From: a virus
IMG/VR virus record: IMGVR_UViG_3300036886_000315
Location: 1 to 44,797 of that record
DNA length: 44,797 bases
Strand: one strand, 5' to 3'
Under the pieces are notes generated by a model. That model made no database searches. It saw nothing but the letters and a program-made list of their open reading frames with translations, and was not told the origin of the DNA. The translations under genes were made by a program, and so were the position numbers. Shown here in pieces: positions 32,795 through 41,322 of this stretch. Position 1 is the first letter of the stretch, and each line of letters begins with the position of its first letter.

Positions 32795-33957
32795 TCTTCA
32801 GTAATATTTGTTACTTCTGCTTTTTGAATAAGATCATTATCATCACTAATAACATTTCCTTCTGCATCCATTGGTTTGGCTTTGATAGTTATATCATCAG
32901 CAGTAATAGTATCATCTTCAAAAATATTTCGGAAGTGAAGTATGTTTTTCTTTTTATATTCTGCAACACTTGCATCATCACCATATATAAATCCATGTGG
33001 TGTTGAACCTATCTTTCCTTCTAATGAAATACCACCCTTTTCACCATCAATATGATTCTTAGCAATATTAACTTTATTTCTAAACCCAAAATTAACGTCT
33101 CTACTTTTACATGCTGCAGTTAATCTTTCAGTTCCGTGTGTAATAATACCACCAAAATTATAAATAAGTCTTGCTCCAAAGAACCAAGTTTCACCGCCTT
33201 TATGTTTAACAACTTTATTCATTGAATCGTACCAAATTTTCTGAACAGCACCAATTGTATTTGTGTATAGACTATCAGTTCTTCGACTATTGGGTATTGT
33301 ATTATTCAATATGGACATAAATGCTTTCTCATAAGCACCAGCATTCCACATATTATTATCACTATCATTCTTTTCAAGTGCATTGATTGTCTTGATACAA
33401 TTTAATGTACCAATAGAATCTATTGCAAAATACAAGTCAAACGGTAAATTACCTGCTGCTTGCTGGTCAATGAAATAATAAACACCTTTCGCCATATCTT
33501 CAATAGCTGCTTCTTTTCTCTCTTTTTTTTCTGCTTTATCAAAGTTTTCAAGAAGAAATTTATTCTTAACCAAAATATAATCACCATTCCAGTCAAAACC
33601 CATAAGAGTTAATCTTTCATTACCTTCATCAATGTTGTTTTCAGTATCAATTATAATTGGTAATACTCCCATTTTTTGTGCATTAACTATTGAACGCATT
33701 AATGCTGTTGATTTACCAGTATTGGAATATCCACGAAATAGTGTTACGTATCCCTTTGGCACACCGGGCATGCCAGTCGCTTCTTGGAGTGCATCATCAA
33801 TCGGAATCCAAATAAGTGGTTTAGAGGGAACTTTTTCTGCTCCAATTTTTTTCTTATAATTATCCAATGAAAATGTTTTCTTGGCTACAGGTTTCCTTGT
33901 TTTATTATTATCAGGAACACTACTTTCTTCTGATAAATGTACTAATTCTTTTGCCAT
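32791..33957 (-). CDS. uvsX: RecA/UvsX-like recombinase
   Basis: This is a 388-residue protein. Walker A is GYSNTGKST at 76-84 after PGVPKGYVTLFR, and the Walker B-like strand is LYFAIDSIGTL. The order of motifs and length match phage UvsX/RecA strand-exchange proteins; the acidic C-terminus (DDNDLIQKAEV to ITEE) is typical of the group. It should catalyse homologous pairing for recombination-dependent replication, working with the ssDNA-binding protein encoded just upstream. It ends with TGA inside the ATGA overlap with the 5' nuclease gene; TGA is rare as a stop in this window. Confidence 0.85.
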   Translation of the reverse strand: MAKELVHLSEESSVPDNNKTRKPVAKKTFSLDNYKKKIGAEKVPSKPLIWIPIDDALQEATGMPGVPKGYVTLFRGYSNTGKSTALMRSIVNAQKMGVLPIIIDTENNIDEGNERLTLMGFDWNGDYILVKNKFLLENFDKAEKKERKEAAIEDMAKGVYYFIDQQAAGNLPFDLYFAIDSIGTLNCIKTINALEKNDSDNNMWNAGAYEKAFMSILNNTIPNSRRTDSLYTNTIGAVQKIWYDSMNKVVKHKGGETWFFGARLIYNFGGIITHGTERLTAACKSRDVNFGFRNKVNIAKNHIDGEKGGISLEGKIGSTPHGFIYGDDASVAEYKKKNILHFRNIFEDDTITADDITIKAKPMDAEGNVISDDNDLIQKAEVTNITEE

Positions 33958-33984
33958 TTTAATTAAAATTGTTAATAAGATAAT

Positions 33985-34009
33985 AAAGGGGAAACTTTCA
34001 TTTCCCCCT
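33985..34009 (-). terminator. Intrinsic terminator after ssDNA-binding protein gene
   Basis: A stem GGGGAAA / TTTCCCC flanked by A/T pairs, with a 6-base loop, runs into TTTATT on the minus strand. It lies 20 bases past the stop at 34029, so the recombinase gene would be reached only by readthrough or its own promoter. Confidence 0.75.
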
Positions 34010-34028
34010 TATTTTGTTTTAGTAATTT

Positions 34029-35288
34029 TTAGAAAGGAAGATCATCATACTCGTGATTATCGTTTTCACTTTCATTGCTCTTGTTTGTGTCAGCTACTGG
34101 AGCACCTGAAGTCACATTAACAACTGGTGCTTGTGCTGGAGCATTTTGTAATGCTGACTGTCCAACATTCACTGCATCGTCTTTGTATTCGCCAACTTTG
34201 TCAGGTGTAATGTTACTAATCGTAACCCTTGGATATTCTTCATCGATCAAATCAGATGCCTGTTCGAATGCTGCATCTTCATCTGCATCGAGATTACGGG
34301 TACGAGTATTGGCTGCTTCTTCCAAGTCAGGACGACCCGGGAACACCCAATGTTTGTTGTTTGAATCAGTATCATCCCAATAAGGGTTAGTACCGTTTGC
34401 CACAGATTCAAGAAACTCGTAAGGTGGCATACCCGGTGCTTGTTTTGGTTTGAATACTTCTCTCCAATTGATGCTGTCTTCAAGCCATTCTTGCATAACA
34501 AGATTGTCACCATGAAGCAATGATTTACCACGGAAAGTAATTGCAGAAATCTGCTTGTAAACATGACCATTGAATTCACTGTCAGACATGGTGATACTTA
34601 AGTCAGTACCGTTTTTTGGGTCTGCAAAGTCTGCCTGATTAATCTCTGTGTATTCTCTAAGAATAGGAAGGAGTTTATCAAGTGTACCCTGATTTTTGAA
34701 GTTGTGTTTAAATCTCCAAAATTTAACACCGTCTTTTTCAGCACCTTTATCAATACCACGAACAATATAGAATTTCTTTGCTTCCCATTTGTTGGCTTCT
34801 GTAAAGATTGCTCTGTTTTTTTCGTAGATTACTAATTCGTCTGCGTTCAGAGTTTCTTTCTTTCTACCCTTTAATGATGGGTTTTGCTGTGCAAGTAATT
34901 TCTTTGCTTTGTCGCATAATGGGCATGGAGCAGGAATCATAAGAGGTTGACCGTTTGTGTCAAATACTGGCTTTCCATTTGCCACTTTCTGAACTTTAAC
35001 GTCATTGTGAGCAGGACAGTAGATAACTGTGCCGTGTTTCTTTTTTCCGCCAGAAGCGTTGGTAGGTGCAACATGGAAGAATGCTTCTTCAATGTATTTC
35101 TTACCTTGTTTTGGGGGGAGGATTCTGAAAATCTCTTTGTTTTTACGGGGAACGAAAAATTTCGCTAAGATTTCCTCTGATGTTTTGCGTTTTTTTTGAT
35201 TTTGTTTGTTCTTAAAATCATCAAACTCTTTTCTCAATTGTGACAAATCTCCACCTTGTGGGTTTGTCTTTTCATTTGTGTTTTCCAT
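34029..35288 (-). CDS. gp32-like single-stranded DNA-binding protein
   Basis: This is a 419-residue protein, longer than T4 gp32 (301). A zinc-binding module lies at C91, H94, C122 and C125 (IYCPAH and PCPLCDKA), inside an OB-like core rich in basic and aromatic residues (KKFYIVRGIDKGAEKDGVKF). The N-terminus is basic and helical as in cooperative binding domains. The extreme C-terminus is acidic and ends DDLPF, which closely resembles the protein-interaction tip of bacterial SSB (DDDIPF). It should coat ssDNA and recruit the recombinase and helicase. It has its own promoter-like motif about 72 bases upstream and a terminator, consistent with high-level expression. Confidence 0.85.
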   Translation of the reverse strand: MENTNEKTNPQGGDLSQLRKEFDDFKNKQNQKKRKTSEEILAKFFVPRKNKEIFRILPPKQGKKYIEEAFFHVAPTNASGGKKKHGTVIYCPAHNDVKVQKVANGKPVFDTNGQPLMIPAPCPLCDKAKKLLAQQNPSLKGRKKETLNADELVIYEKNRAIFTEANKWEAKKFYIVRGIDKGAEKDGVKFWRFKHNFKNQGTLDKLLPILREYTEINQADFADPKNGTDLSITMSDSEFNGHVYKQISAITFRGKSLLHGDNLVMQEWLEDSINWREVFKPKQAPGMPPYEFLESVANGTNPYWDDTDSNNKHWVFPGRPDLEEAANTRTRNLDADEDAAFEQASDLIDEEYPRVTISNITPDKVGEYKDDAVNVGQSALQNAPAQAPVVNVTSGAPVADTNKSNESENDNHEYDDLPF

Positions 35289-35359
35289 TTTAATTTAATT
35301 TACAGTAAAGTTATTTTTCAATTATAAAAATTGTGCTACAAATATAGCCTTCATTTCTC

Positions 35360-35367
35360 ATAAATAC
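35360..35367 (-). promoter_or_regulatory. GTATTTAT motif, putative promoter element
   Basis: Sense GTATTTAT lies 72 bases upstream of the ssDNA-binding protein start, leaving a long A/T-rich leader. Confidence 0.4.
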
Positions 35368-35426
35368 AAGACTTTTTTTATTTAGTCTAAATAAAAATAA
35401 GATTTTTTATAGAAAATGATAAAATT

Positions 35427-36863
35427 TTATGGTTTTAAGAAACCATTAGATACAACTGTGAATGAAAGGGTTTGTTTGTTTTCATAATAGTTACCATTTT
35501 TCATTCTGATCTGAAGGTAATAGTCCTGCGGAATCAACCATGACGTATCGAGATTAAACTCATATCCTGCATTTGTTCTATTCACTGGTGTAAATGGTAT
35601 AATATTGATTTCATATTTTTTTCCTACTGTTGTGAATAACCTGTATTCAATGTCCAAAGGTAAGAAATTATTTTGATTTGCATAGAGTTCTCTGATAGTT
35701 AATTTAATTTTTTTTGTAACACCCGCAGTAACGTTTTCTTTTTCACCAATTCCCCAGAAATAAAAGAAATAATTTTGAAAATTAATCTGGTTTGATTGAT
35801 CAAAGGTATAATATTTATCTTGAGATATCAAGTAAAATTCAGCATCATACGTAAAATTCTTACCGTTAATAGTTACATCCCATACGTCCCTAAATAAAAC
35901 AGCATCTGGATATGTCTGAGAATCAACATTTAAAGTGATTTTATAAATGCCTTTACTTACATTAATAATTGAATTACCACTAAGAGTAGCCACTAAATTA
36001 TCTTGATAGTCAAATATGTCAACTTTATTTACTGTTATATTTTGTTGGAAACCACCTACATTAACATATAAATATAAATCATTATCTTTATCGAGATAGA
36101 AATAATTTCTATCATCAGTAATAGTATCATCAATTATTGTTTCGATGAATGGTTCATAAAATGTATTTGTATGCTTTGCAAAAAATGCAACTGCTTGTCT
36201 GAATTCAGTTTCAAGTGTTTCATAACTATCTGGAAACTTAATACCAATACCAAAAGAATCACCAGAATATGCCGTTGTGCCAGTATAGCCAGTACCGAAT
36301 ATTCTTTGATTTATATAATCAGTAACATCAATTTCAATATTTTCATCACCCTTTTCAAATGATTGTGTGCCTAATATCTGGGTCACACCGCTAATATAAG
36401 CACCTTGTTTTGTCCAGCCACTGGTTGTTGTTCTGGCTGACCAGTTAACTGCCTGTGGAAACAAAACGGGATTTATAACGTCAACATAAATAAAATTAGG
36501 GTCATTATATTCAAACACATAACCGCTACCTTCATCCCAGCTTTCATTAACATTAAATAATTCAAGATTAAAAGCACTTGCTCTGTCGATATTAAGACTA
36601 TATGATTTCTTTCCTATATATTCTGGTGCATATCTAATACTATTAGTCATATGCAATATATGTTTTTTTATTCTCTCTGGATTTATCGACCCGTCAGCAA
36701 TCTTAGCACGTATATCATCAAAGTCAATGTCAAAAATAAATCTACTTACCTGTTTATTGAAAGTACCATAAGATATTTCAGTAACAGGGTTTTGTGAATT
36801 ATTGGTTAGGTTGTGACCTATCAATGTATCATTCTTTGAAAAATATGATCTGAAAGTTGACAT
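35427..36863 (-). CDS. Structural protein, DNRLRE-like and Ig-like segments
   Basis: This is a 478-residue protein starting MSTFRSYFSKNDTLI, 14 bases after a GTATTTAT motif. Residues about 80-230 alternate strands and turns (LELFNVNESWDEGSGYVFEY, NWSARTTTSGW, ENIEIDVTDYI, FGIGIKF), the pattern of a DNRLRE-type beta-sandwich. Residues 250-350 and 380-475 are further beta-rich modules (YLYVNVGGFQQNITV; KKIKLTIRELY; YYLQIRMKNGNYYENKQTLSFTV is the end of the last one). No signal peptide and no enzymatic motif. I infer a tail or baseplate protein or a capsid decoration. It is transcribed separately from the acidic-protein gene by promoter and terminator placement. Confidence 0.55.
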   Translation of the reverse strand: MSTFRSYFSKNDTLIGHNLTNNSQNPVTEISYGTFNKQVSRFIFDIDFDDIRAKIADGSINPERIKKHILHMTNSIRYAPEYIGKKSYSLNIDRASAFNLELFNVNESWDEGSGYVFEYNDPNFIYVDVINPVLFPQAVNWSARTTTSGWTKQGAYISGVTQILGTQSFEKGDENIEIDVTDYINQRIFGTGYTGTTAYSGDSFGIGIKFPDSYETLETEFRQAVAFFAKHTNTFYEPFIETIIDDTITDDRNYFYLDKDNDLYLYVNVGGFQQNITVNKVDIFDYQDNLVATLSGNSIINVSKGIYKITLNVDSQTYPDAVLFRDVWDVTINGKNFTYDAEFYLISQDKYYTFDQSNQINFQNYFFYFWGIGEKENVTAGVTKKIKLTIRELYANQNNFLPLDIEYRLFTTVGKKYEINIIPFTPVNRTNAGYEFNLDTSWLIPQDYYLQIRMKNGNYYENKQTLSFTVVSNGFLKP

Positions 36864-36876
36864 TCTCTTTTTCTAT

Positions 36877-36884
36877 ATAAATAC
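36877..36884 (-). promoter_or_regulatory. GTATTTAT motif, putative promoter element
   Basis: Sense GTATTTAT is 14 bases upstream of the ATG at 36863 and directly past the terminator at 36894-36921. Confidence 0.5.
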
Positions 36885-36893
36885 CTCACAAAC

Positions 36894-36921
36894 AAAAAAG
36901 ACTACACTTGGTAGTCTTTTT
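36894..36921 (-). terminator. Intrinsic terminator after acidic-protein gene
   Basis: A stem AAAAAGACTAC / GTAGTCTTTTT is fully paired, with a 5-6 base loop and a T-run. It lies about 22 bases past the stop at 36943. Confidence 0.85.
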
Positions 36922-36942
36922 ATTATTGTTATTTGCCATTTA

Positions 36943-38700
36943 TTATTGAATTGGCTTAATGTTGTTTTTAATTAAAATCTGTACGGCTTCTTTTTTTGTC
37001 ATTCCACCCATAACTCCAGCCATTGCATCAGGCATTCTTAATGTCTTCTTTGCAATTTGAATCTGATGCCATGTTGGTGGGTCATTTCTTTTTATGTCGT
37101 CTTCTCTTGATTCACCAAGTTCATCTTCTTTTTTCTCTGGTTCTAATTCTCCTACTGCATGAATTTCTTTAGAATTGTTAGTTTCATCACCTTCAGGTTC
37201 AACTGTTCTTGGTTTTCTGCTTGTATCTGGTACTTCATCACCTACATTATGAGGTTTGAATCCAAGTAAAACATCTTCCATGTCTTTGTCATTACCTTCA
37301 CCACCAGTAGCATCTGCGCTTGCATTTGCCTGTGCTGAATCATCAGGGGTATCTTTGCTTGTATAATACTCTGGGTCTTCTGTAAGATGGTCAATAGTGA
37401 TTTCTAAGGCATACATCGGGTCATCAGTGTGCTCCATTTCAACTCTCATACCCATTAATATTTGTTCAGGGTCAAATTCAAGTGCTGATTTTCCTTCACC
37501 TTTGCCACCGGGTATCATTTCGCCAGCTTCTTCTTTATCTTTTGCAATCTGATCAATTTCATCACTTTCTGGTTCATGTCCCATTCCCATACCATCCATT
37601 TCTTTCCAACCTTTTGGATATAGTTCAGGATTATCTTTTTCAACCTGATTAGTATCATCACCTGCTTCAACATCGTTTTCAGTACCCATTTCAGTTTCTG
37701 GATTAACATCGTTTTCGCTACCTTCAAGTCCTTGACGTTCTGCGTCCATAAATTCAGTATCGGTAACATTATCATCACCTGTCATTGGTTCTTGAGATTT
37801 TTCGTTCATATGAAAATCACTACCAACAGCAACTTTTTCATTATCACCATAAGCACCGCTAATATCACGTTTAGCTATTTTTGCTGCTGCTCCTGCTCTT
37901 TTGTCGATTGGCATTTCCAAATCTGGTATTTCTTCATAATCATCCTCACCTTCCATATTCTCAGTTAACTTAATTGTTGTTTGTGGTTTTTTCTTTTTAT
38001 GTGGCATCTGATTTTTTGGTTTGAATTTCTTACCTAACTGATCGGGATAAAAACCAACTTCCTTTTTACCCTTTTCTTCCTCTTCTTTAACAAACTTATC
38101 CAATTCAGGTGCTTTAACTCTTATTGCAGGGTTGATTGGTTTTTCATCAGCATATGCCTTACCTGTCTGCATTTTATCAAAACTATCTTTGCCAAATGGA
38201 ACTGAATCTATTTTTCTGATTGCATCTTCATAAAGACTATCAATTGGTTCTTCATCTTCGACAGTGACATATTGTTGAATTGCATCGAATAATTCTTTTC
38301 CGTATTGTGCATTAAATCTTCTTAATCCGCTTTCATCTAATTCAACCACTTCTTCATTTGGTGAATCAAATGTAAAATTTGTCAACATAACACCATTAAC
38401 ATTATATACACCGTCTTGATCACCAGCACTTGATTGTACTTTAAATGTAAATGTTATATCATTTCCTTGTTTATCTTTGCAAACTAATTCAACATAACTT
38501 TGTTCTCCACTTCCTTGTGAATTACTCTGTTCTATCTTAAGTTCACCGCTTTTAAGTTGTTCGAATGCCATATTAAGTACATTCTCTGGATTTAGACTTG
38601 CTGCATCACTCATAAATGCTTCGTTTAGTCTAACCTTAGTTACTCCCTGAAATATTTCAGCGAATCTTTCTTTACTACCAATTGGTTTATAAATTTTCAT
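36943..38700 (-). CDS. Large acidic protein, candidate head-internal/core protein
   Basis: This is a 585-residue protein, extremely rich in Glu, Asp and Gln with low-complexity stretches (residues about 210-500), so much of it is probably disordered. Residues 1-27 form a basic/amphipathic segment with E11-R12 and ending L25-N26-E27, shared in pattern with the next two upstream genes. This resembles a T4-type capsid-targeting peptide with an [I/L]-x-E cleavage site. Residues about 30-170 look folded (SYVELVCKDKQGNDITFTFKV). The C-terminus (PPTWHQIQIAKKTLRMPDAM to IKPIQ) is helical. Acidic, targeted, cleavable proteins are typical of scaffolding cores and internal head proteins. Function is inferred, not proven. 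Confidence 0.55.
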   Translation of the reverse strand: MKIYKPIGSKERFAEIFQGVTKVRLNEAFMSDAASLNPENVLNMAFEQLKSGELKIEQSNSQGSGEQSYVELVCKDKQGNDITFTFKVQSSAGDQDGVYNVNGVMLTNFTFDSPNEEVVELDESGLRRFNAQYGKELFDAIQQYVTVEDEEPIDSLYEDAIRKIDSVPFGKDSFDKMQTGKAYADEKPINPAIRVKAPELDKFVKEEEEKGKKEVGFYPDQLGKKFKPKNQMPHKKKKPQTTIKLTENMEGEDDYEEIPDLEMPIDKRAGAAAKIAKRDISGAYGDNEKVAVGSDFHMNEKSQEPMTGDDNVTDTEFMDAERQGLEGSENDVNPETEMGTENDVEAGDDTNQVEKDNPELYPKGWKEMDGMGMGHEPESDEIDQIAKDKEEAGEMIPGGKGEGKSALEFDPEQILMGMRVEMEHTDDPMYALEITIDHLTEDPEYYTSKDTPDDSAQANASADATGGEGNDKDMEDVLLGFKPHNVGDEVPDTSRKPRTVEPEGDETNNSKEIHAVGELEPEKKEDELGESREDDIKRNDPPTWHQIQIAKKTLRMPDAMAGVMGGMTKKEAVQILIKNNIKPIQ

Positions 38701-38712
38701 TGTTTTATATTA

Positions 38713-39159
38713 TTATTCAAAAATTATTGGATTTCTTTGACCGAATTCTCTCATATATACTCCAGCAAGGGCATTTGCTTCATTCTCCATGTCGCTGCCA
38801 GTATCACTTGAGTTATTACCTAAAAGTCCTTTTAAACGTTGCATATGATGTATTAACTCATGTGCTAATGTTCTTAACACGTCAGCTAAGTTACGATTTG
38901 ATGCAACTACTCTTAATTCATTTGTTTCTGGAGTGTACTTACCAAAAGAATGCATACCTGCAGCTTCTTTTTCGTCATACGATATTACTATCTCTGGCAT
39001 CTTATCTCCAAATTCAAGTTTTTCTTTCATAAACTCAATGAACTGTTTGATAACCTCATTTTTCTTCTCTATTGGAAGAATCTGTTCGTTAAGATTATTA
39101 ACTCTCTTCATCATTTCTAAGAGTCGTTCTGGAGTACCGTATGAATTAAAAAATTTCAT
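38713..39159 (-). CDS. HExxH zinc metalloprotease-like protein
   Basis: This is a 148-residue protein. The metalloprotease signature is TLAHELIHHMQRL (H100, E101, H104), with a likely third ligand Glu in MENEANALAG near 124-133, as in short gluzincins. The N-terminal 25 residues match the targeting-like pattern of its neighbours (E11-R12, V20, ending L23-N24-E25), so the mature enzyme may start after residue 25. It should bind zinc and cleave peptide bonds. Candidate roles are head maturation, an injected protease or peptidoglycan/host-protein cleavage. It lies 12 bases upstream of the acidic-protein gene and 2 bases after the next upstream gene. Confidence 0.7.
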   Translation of the reverse strand: MKFFNSYGTPERLLEMMKRVNNLNEQILPIEKKNEVIKQFIEFMKEKLEFGDKMPEIVISYDEKEAAGMHSFGKYTPETNELRVVASNRNLADVLRTLAHELIHHMQRLKGLLGNNSSDTGSDMENEANALAGVYMREFGQRNPIIFE

Positions 39160-39161
39160 TA

Positions 39162-39644
39162 TTAACTTTCTGGCTCTCTACCTCTTAAATATGGTGTTTC
39201 AGAATCATTATTTCTTTGTTGAATTGGTGTTTCTTTATTCCAAATTTCAGCAGCTTTTGTTTTAAACGTATTAAAATCAAAATATTTTTTATCTTCAATT
39301 ATCGGAAATTGACTATTAAGGTTTGAAAACATACCATTAATATTAATTAAACCAAAATTCTCAAGGTGTTGTAATTCTTCTGGACTTAACATACCATCAG
39401 AATCAGTAAAATCATTAACAGTAGCTGCCATATCTTTTTCCGTACTTCTACTACCTACTTTAATTATTCTTGTGTTTACAAGTAATTCATCATGTAAAAC
39501 TTTCCAATCAATAGCATTAAAATCACCAATGCCCTTCGGTTGTTTTGATGCTTTACCATAATCATCATCATACCATTCTTTGAGATTGACGTTATTTACC
39601 TTTTCAAATCTTTCGAACAATATTCTTTTATTATTCTTTTCCAT
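39162..39644 (-). CDS. Hypothetical protein with targeting-like N-terminus
   Basis: This is a 160-residue protein. The first 23 residues (KRILFERFEKVNN, with E11-R12, ending L21-K22-E23) follow the same pattern as the adjacent genes. The remainder has no recognised domain; an acidic DFTDSDGMLSPEELQHLE segment near residue 85-102 looks superficially like an EF-hand (D-x-D-G-x-L-x-x-E-E) and might bind calcium. It lies between genes with gaps of 1 and 2 bases, so it is part of one operon with 39646 and 38713. I infer an internal head or core protein. Confidence 0.5.
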   Translation of the reverse strand: MEKNNKRILFERFEKVNNVNLKEWYDDDYGKASKQPKGIGDFNAIDWKVLHDELLVNTRIIKVGSRSTEKDMAATVNDFTDSDGMLSPEELQHLENFGLININGMFSNLNSQFPIIEDKKYFDFNTFKTKAAEIWNKETPIQQRNNDSETPYLRGREPES

Positions 39645-39645
39645 G

Positions 39646-40443
39646 TTAATTTATCTCATTAAAACTGTTTTGTACGTCAATTTTAGATTTTTGTGGAAGA
39701 TCATCAAAATCGGCAACAAATGAGCCATCTGGCAATTCGTTAATGCCTCTTTCATGTTGTTTTTCTCTTTCGTCTGTAAACCAATTACCTTTCCAAAAAT
39801 CATTCAAGTTAAAATAAAAAGGATAACTTACGTTTTTCTTGCTCATAAGTTTCTCTGTATTACTTGGTTCACGAACTTCTTCAACGTCTGCTTTCATTGC
39901 TTTTGATTCGGCATTCAATGCTTCAACGGTTGCGTTAAGACTTGCCAATTGATCATGAATGCTTTTCATTGCTTCGATATTACTTTTAATAATATCATTT
40001 TGAAGATGATCTACTTCTTGTGCTGGGTCAGGAGCACCTATACCCATTTCATCACCCATTGGGTTTACTGGCATACCACCTTCTGGTGGAAGTTGCTCAT
40101 TACCGCCTGTTTTATCAAATGCAGGTACTGGAGCATCGACTGGTGCACCTGCTTGTGGTACATCCGTATTTTGTGGCTGATCATTCGAAGGCGCAGGAGG
40201 TTCTTGTCCTTCTGGCTTTGGCGCATCTTCTTGATCTCCAGCTTCTCTCATACTTAATCCCTGACCCGTAGGCATTGGCTGACCATCCTGTGTCATATAA
40301 TTATTATCAGGAACTTTGTCAAATTCCTCATTGTCACCAACTAACGGACGATATTTTGGGGATTCGTTGATTTTATAACCAAAACGATATTTAATCTTCC
40401 TAAGATGCTCTTCTGAAAGATTATTTTTTTTGTCATTTTCCAT
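39646..40443 (-). CDS. Hypothetical proline-rich protein with targeting-like N-terminus
   Basis: This is a 265-residue protein from the ATG at 40443; an upstream TTG would add two residues. Residues 1-27 are charged and helical, ending I25-N26-E27, as in the neighbours. Residues about 55-125 are rich in Pro, Gly and Gln (APKPEGQEPPAPSNDQPQ), probably a flexible linker. Residues about 130-185 form a coiled-coil (EVDHLQNDIIKSNIEAM, LASLNATVEALNAESKAMK). The C-terminus is folded-looking with YPFYFNLNDFWKGNWF. A coiled-coil plus linker suits a scaffold, core or connector protein. No catalytic motif is visible. Confidence 0.5.
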   Translation of the reverse strand: MENDKKNNLSEEHLRKIKYRFGYKINESPKYRPLVGDNEEFDKVPDNNYMTQDGQPMPTGQGLSMREAGDQEDAPKPEGQEPPAPSNDQPQNTDVPQAGAPVDAPVPAFDKTGGNEQLPPEGGMPVNPMGDEMGIGAPDPAQEVDHLQNDIIKSNIEAMKSIHDQLASLNATVEALNAESKAMKADVEEVREPSNTEKLMSKKNVSYPFYFNLNDFWKGNWFTDEREKQHERGINELPDGSFVADFDDLPQKSKIDVQNSFNEIN

Positions 40444-40456
40444 TGTCAAATGAATA

Positions 40457-40645
40457 TTAATATACTTCTCTTAATAATTGTTTACCGTCTTTAGTAACAA
40501 AAATTTTGTCAACACGTTCAATCAAGCCTTCACGTTCATCAAGAATGACCTTCTTAGCATTAACATTATCTTCTGAAGGGTTTACTTCCTCTGTCTGAGG
40601 AACAGTAACAAAGTTATCAAGTGCTTTTTCTACTTTATTTTCCAT
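40457..40645 (-). CDS. Small hypothetical protein
   Basis: This is a 62-residue, strongly charged protein starting MENKVEKALDNFVTVPQ, with a GTATTTAT motif 21 bases upstream and 13 bases ahead of the next gene. The C-terminus (LIERVDKIFVTKDGKQLLREVY) resembles a winged-helix tip or a short helix-strand element. No family is recognised. It heads the structural operon 40645-36943, so it may be a minor head protein or a regulator of that operon. Confidence 0.5.
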   Translation of the reverse strand: MENKVEKALDNFVTVPQTEEVNPSEDNVNAKKVILDEREGLIERVDKIFVTKDGKQLLREVY

Positions 40646-40665
40646 AGTACTTATAATTATTTACT

Positions 40666-40673
40666 ATAAATAC
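40666..40673 (-). promoter_or_regulatory. GTATTTAT motif heading the structural operon
   Basis: Sense GTATTTAT lies 21 bases upstream of the ATG at 40645. It falls between the sugar operon stop at 40684 and the structural operon, and no hairpin terminator is visible between them. Confidence 0.5.
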
Positions 40674-40683
40674 TATGTTGTAT

Positions 40684-41322
40684 TCAATTTGACAAAATAA
40701 CTATTAGATATCTTTTAAGGTAGGTAAAATTAGGAAGTATTTTGTAATGTGACAGATAAATATCACCTTGTAGGTCTTGATATGCTACTTTTTTTATTCG
40801 TACAGAAATTCTATCAAGTATTTCCTGAATATTAAACTTAAAAAAGTCATACATTTTTAAATTTAATCCAATAATATTTTTTTCGTGAAGAAGATATACC
40901 ATTTCATTTTTCAAATTATATATAGTATCGATTTCTTTTGGTAATGCATCCATTAGGTCATCAATGGTAACAATTTGAAAAAATACGGGGTCTAAGTTAA
41001 TATATGTATACTTTGGCTGGAAATAAAACTGTGGAACTAATTTTATAAATGATTCAATGCCTTTAACATGCGATGTTTTGCTTTCTTCAAAACTACACTC
41101 CCAATATAATTCATTGCCAATTATTTTCTTATGAAGAATGTTAGCATTCTGTACAATCTCATTGTTGGGATTACATGCTTTCATGAAAGACCAACCAACA
41201 TATAATGTCGGTAAAGTCTTATCAACTGTGTCATATTCAGTCGGTGCATTAATGTAGTTAACGTAATCAACCTGAGTGTGATTTACTAATTCTTTTTCAT
41301 AAATAATGTTAGCAAGTTTCAT
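40684..41322 (-). CDS. Hypothetical protein of the sugar operon
   Basis: This is a 212-residue protein that overlaps the epimerase gene end by 14 bases, so it is co-translated with the heptose genes. I recognise no domain. The sequence is rich in Tyr, Phe, Asn and Ile (FYFQPKYTYINLDPVFFQIV) with no membrane segment. It ends with TGA. Position suggests a role with the sugar pathway or a phage-specific function at the operon end; neither is shown by the sequence. Confidence 0.5.
   Translation of the reverse strand: MKLANIIYEKELVNHTQVDYVNYINAPTEYDTVDKTLPTLYVGWSFMKACNPNNEIVQNANILHKKIIGNELYWECSFEESKTSHVKGIESFIKLVPQFYFQPKYTYINLDPVFFQIVTIDDLMDALPKEIDTIYNLKNEMVYLLHEKNIIGLNLKMYDFFKFNIQEILDRISVRIKKVAYQDLQGDIYLSHYKILPNFTYLKRYLIVILSN

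Noticed and set aside
2289-40673. T4-type late promoters (TATAAATA)
   Set aside because: The string is present but on the strand opposite to transcription; the sense motif is GTATTTAT. I kept it as a separate unnamed motif.
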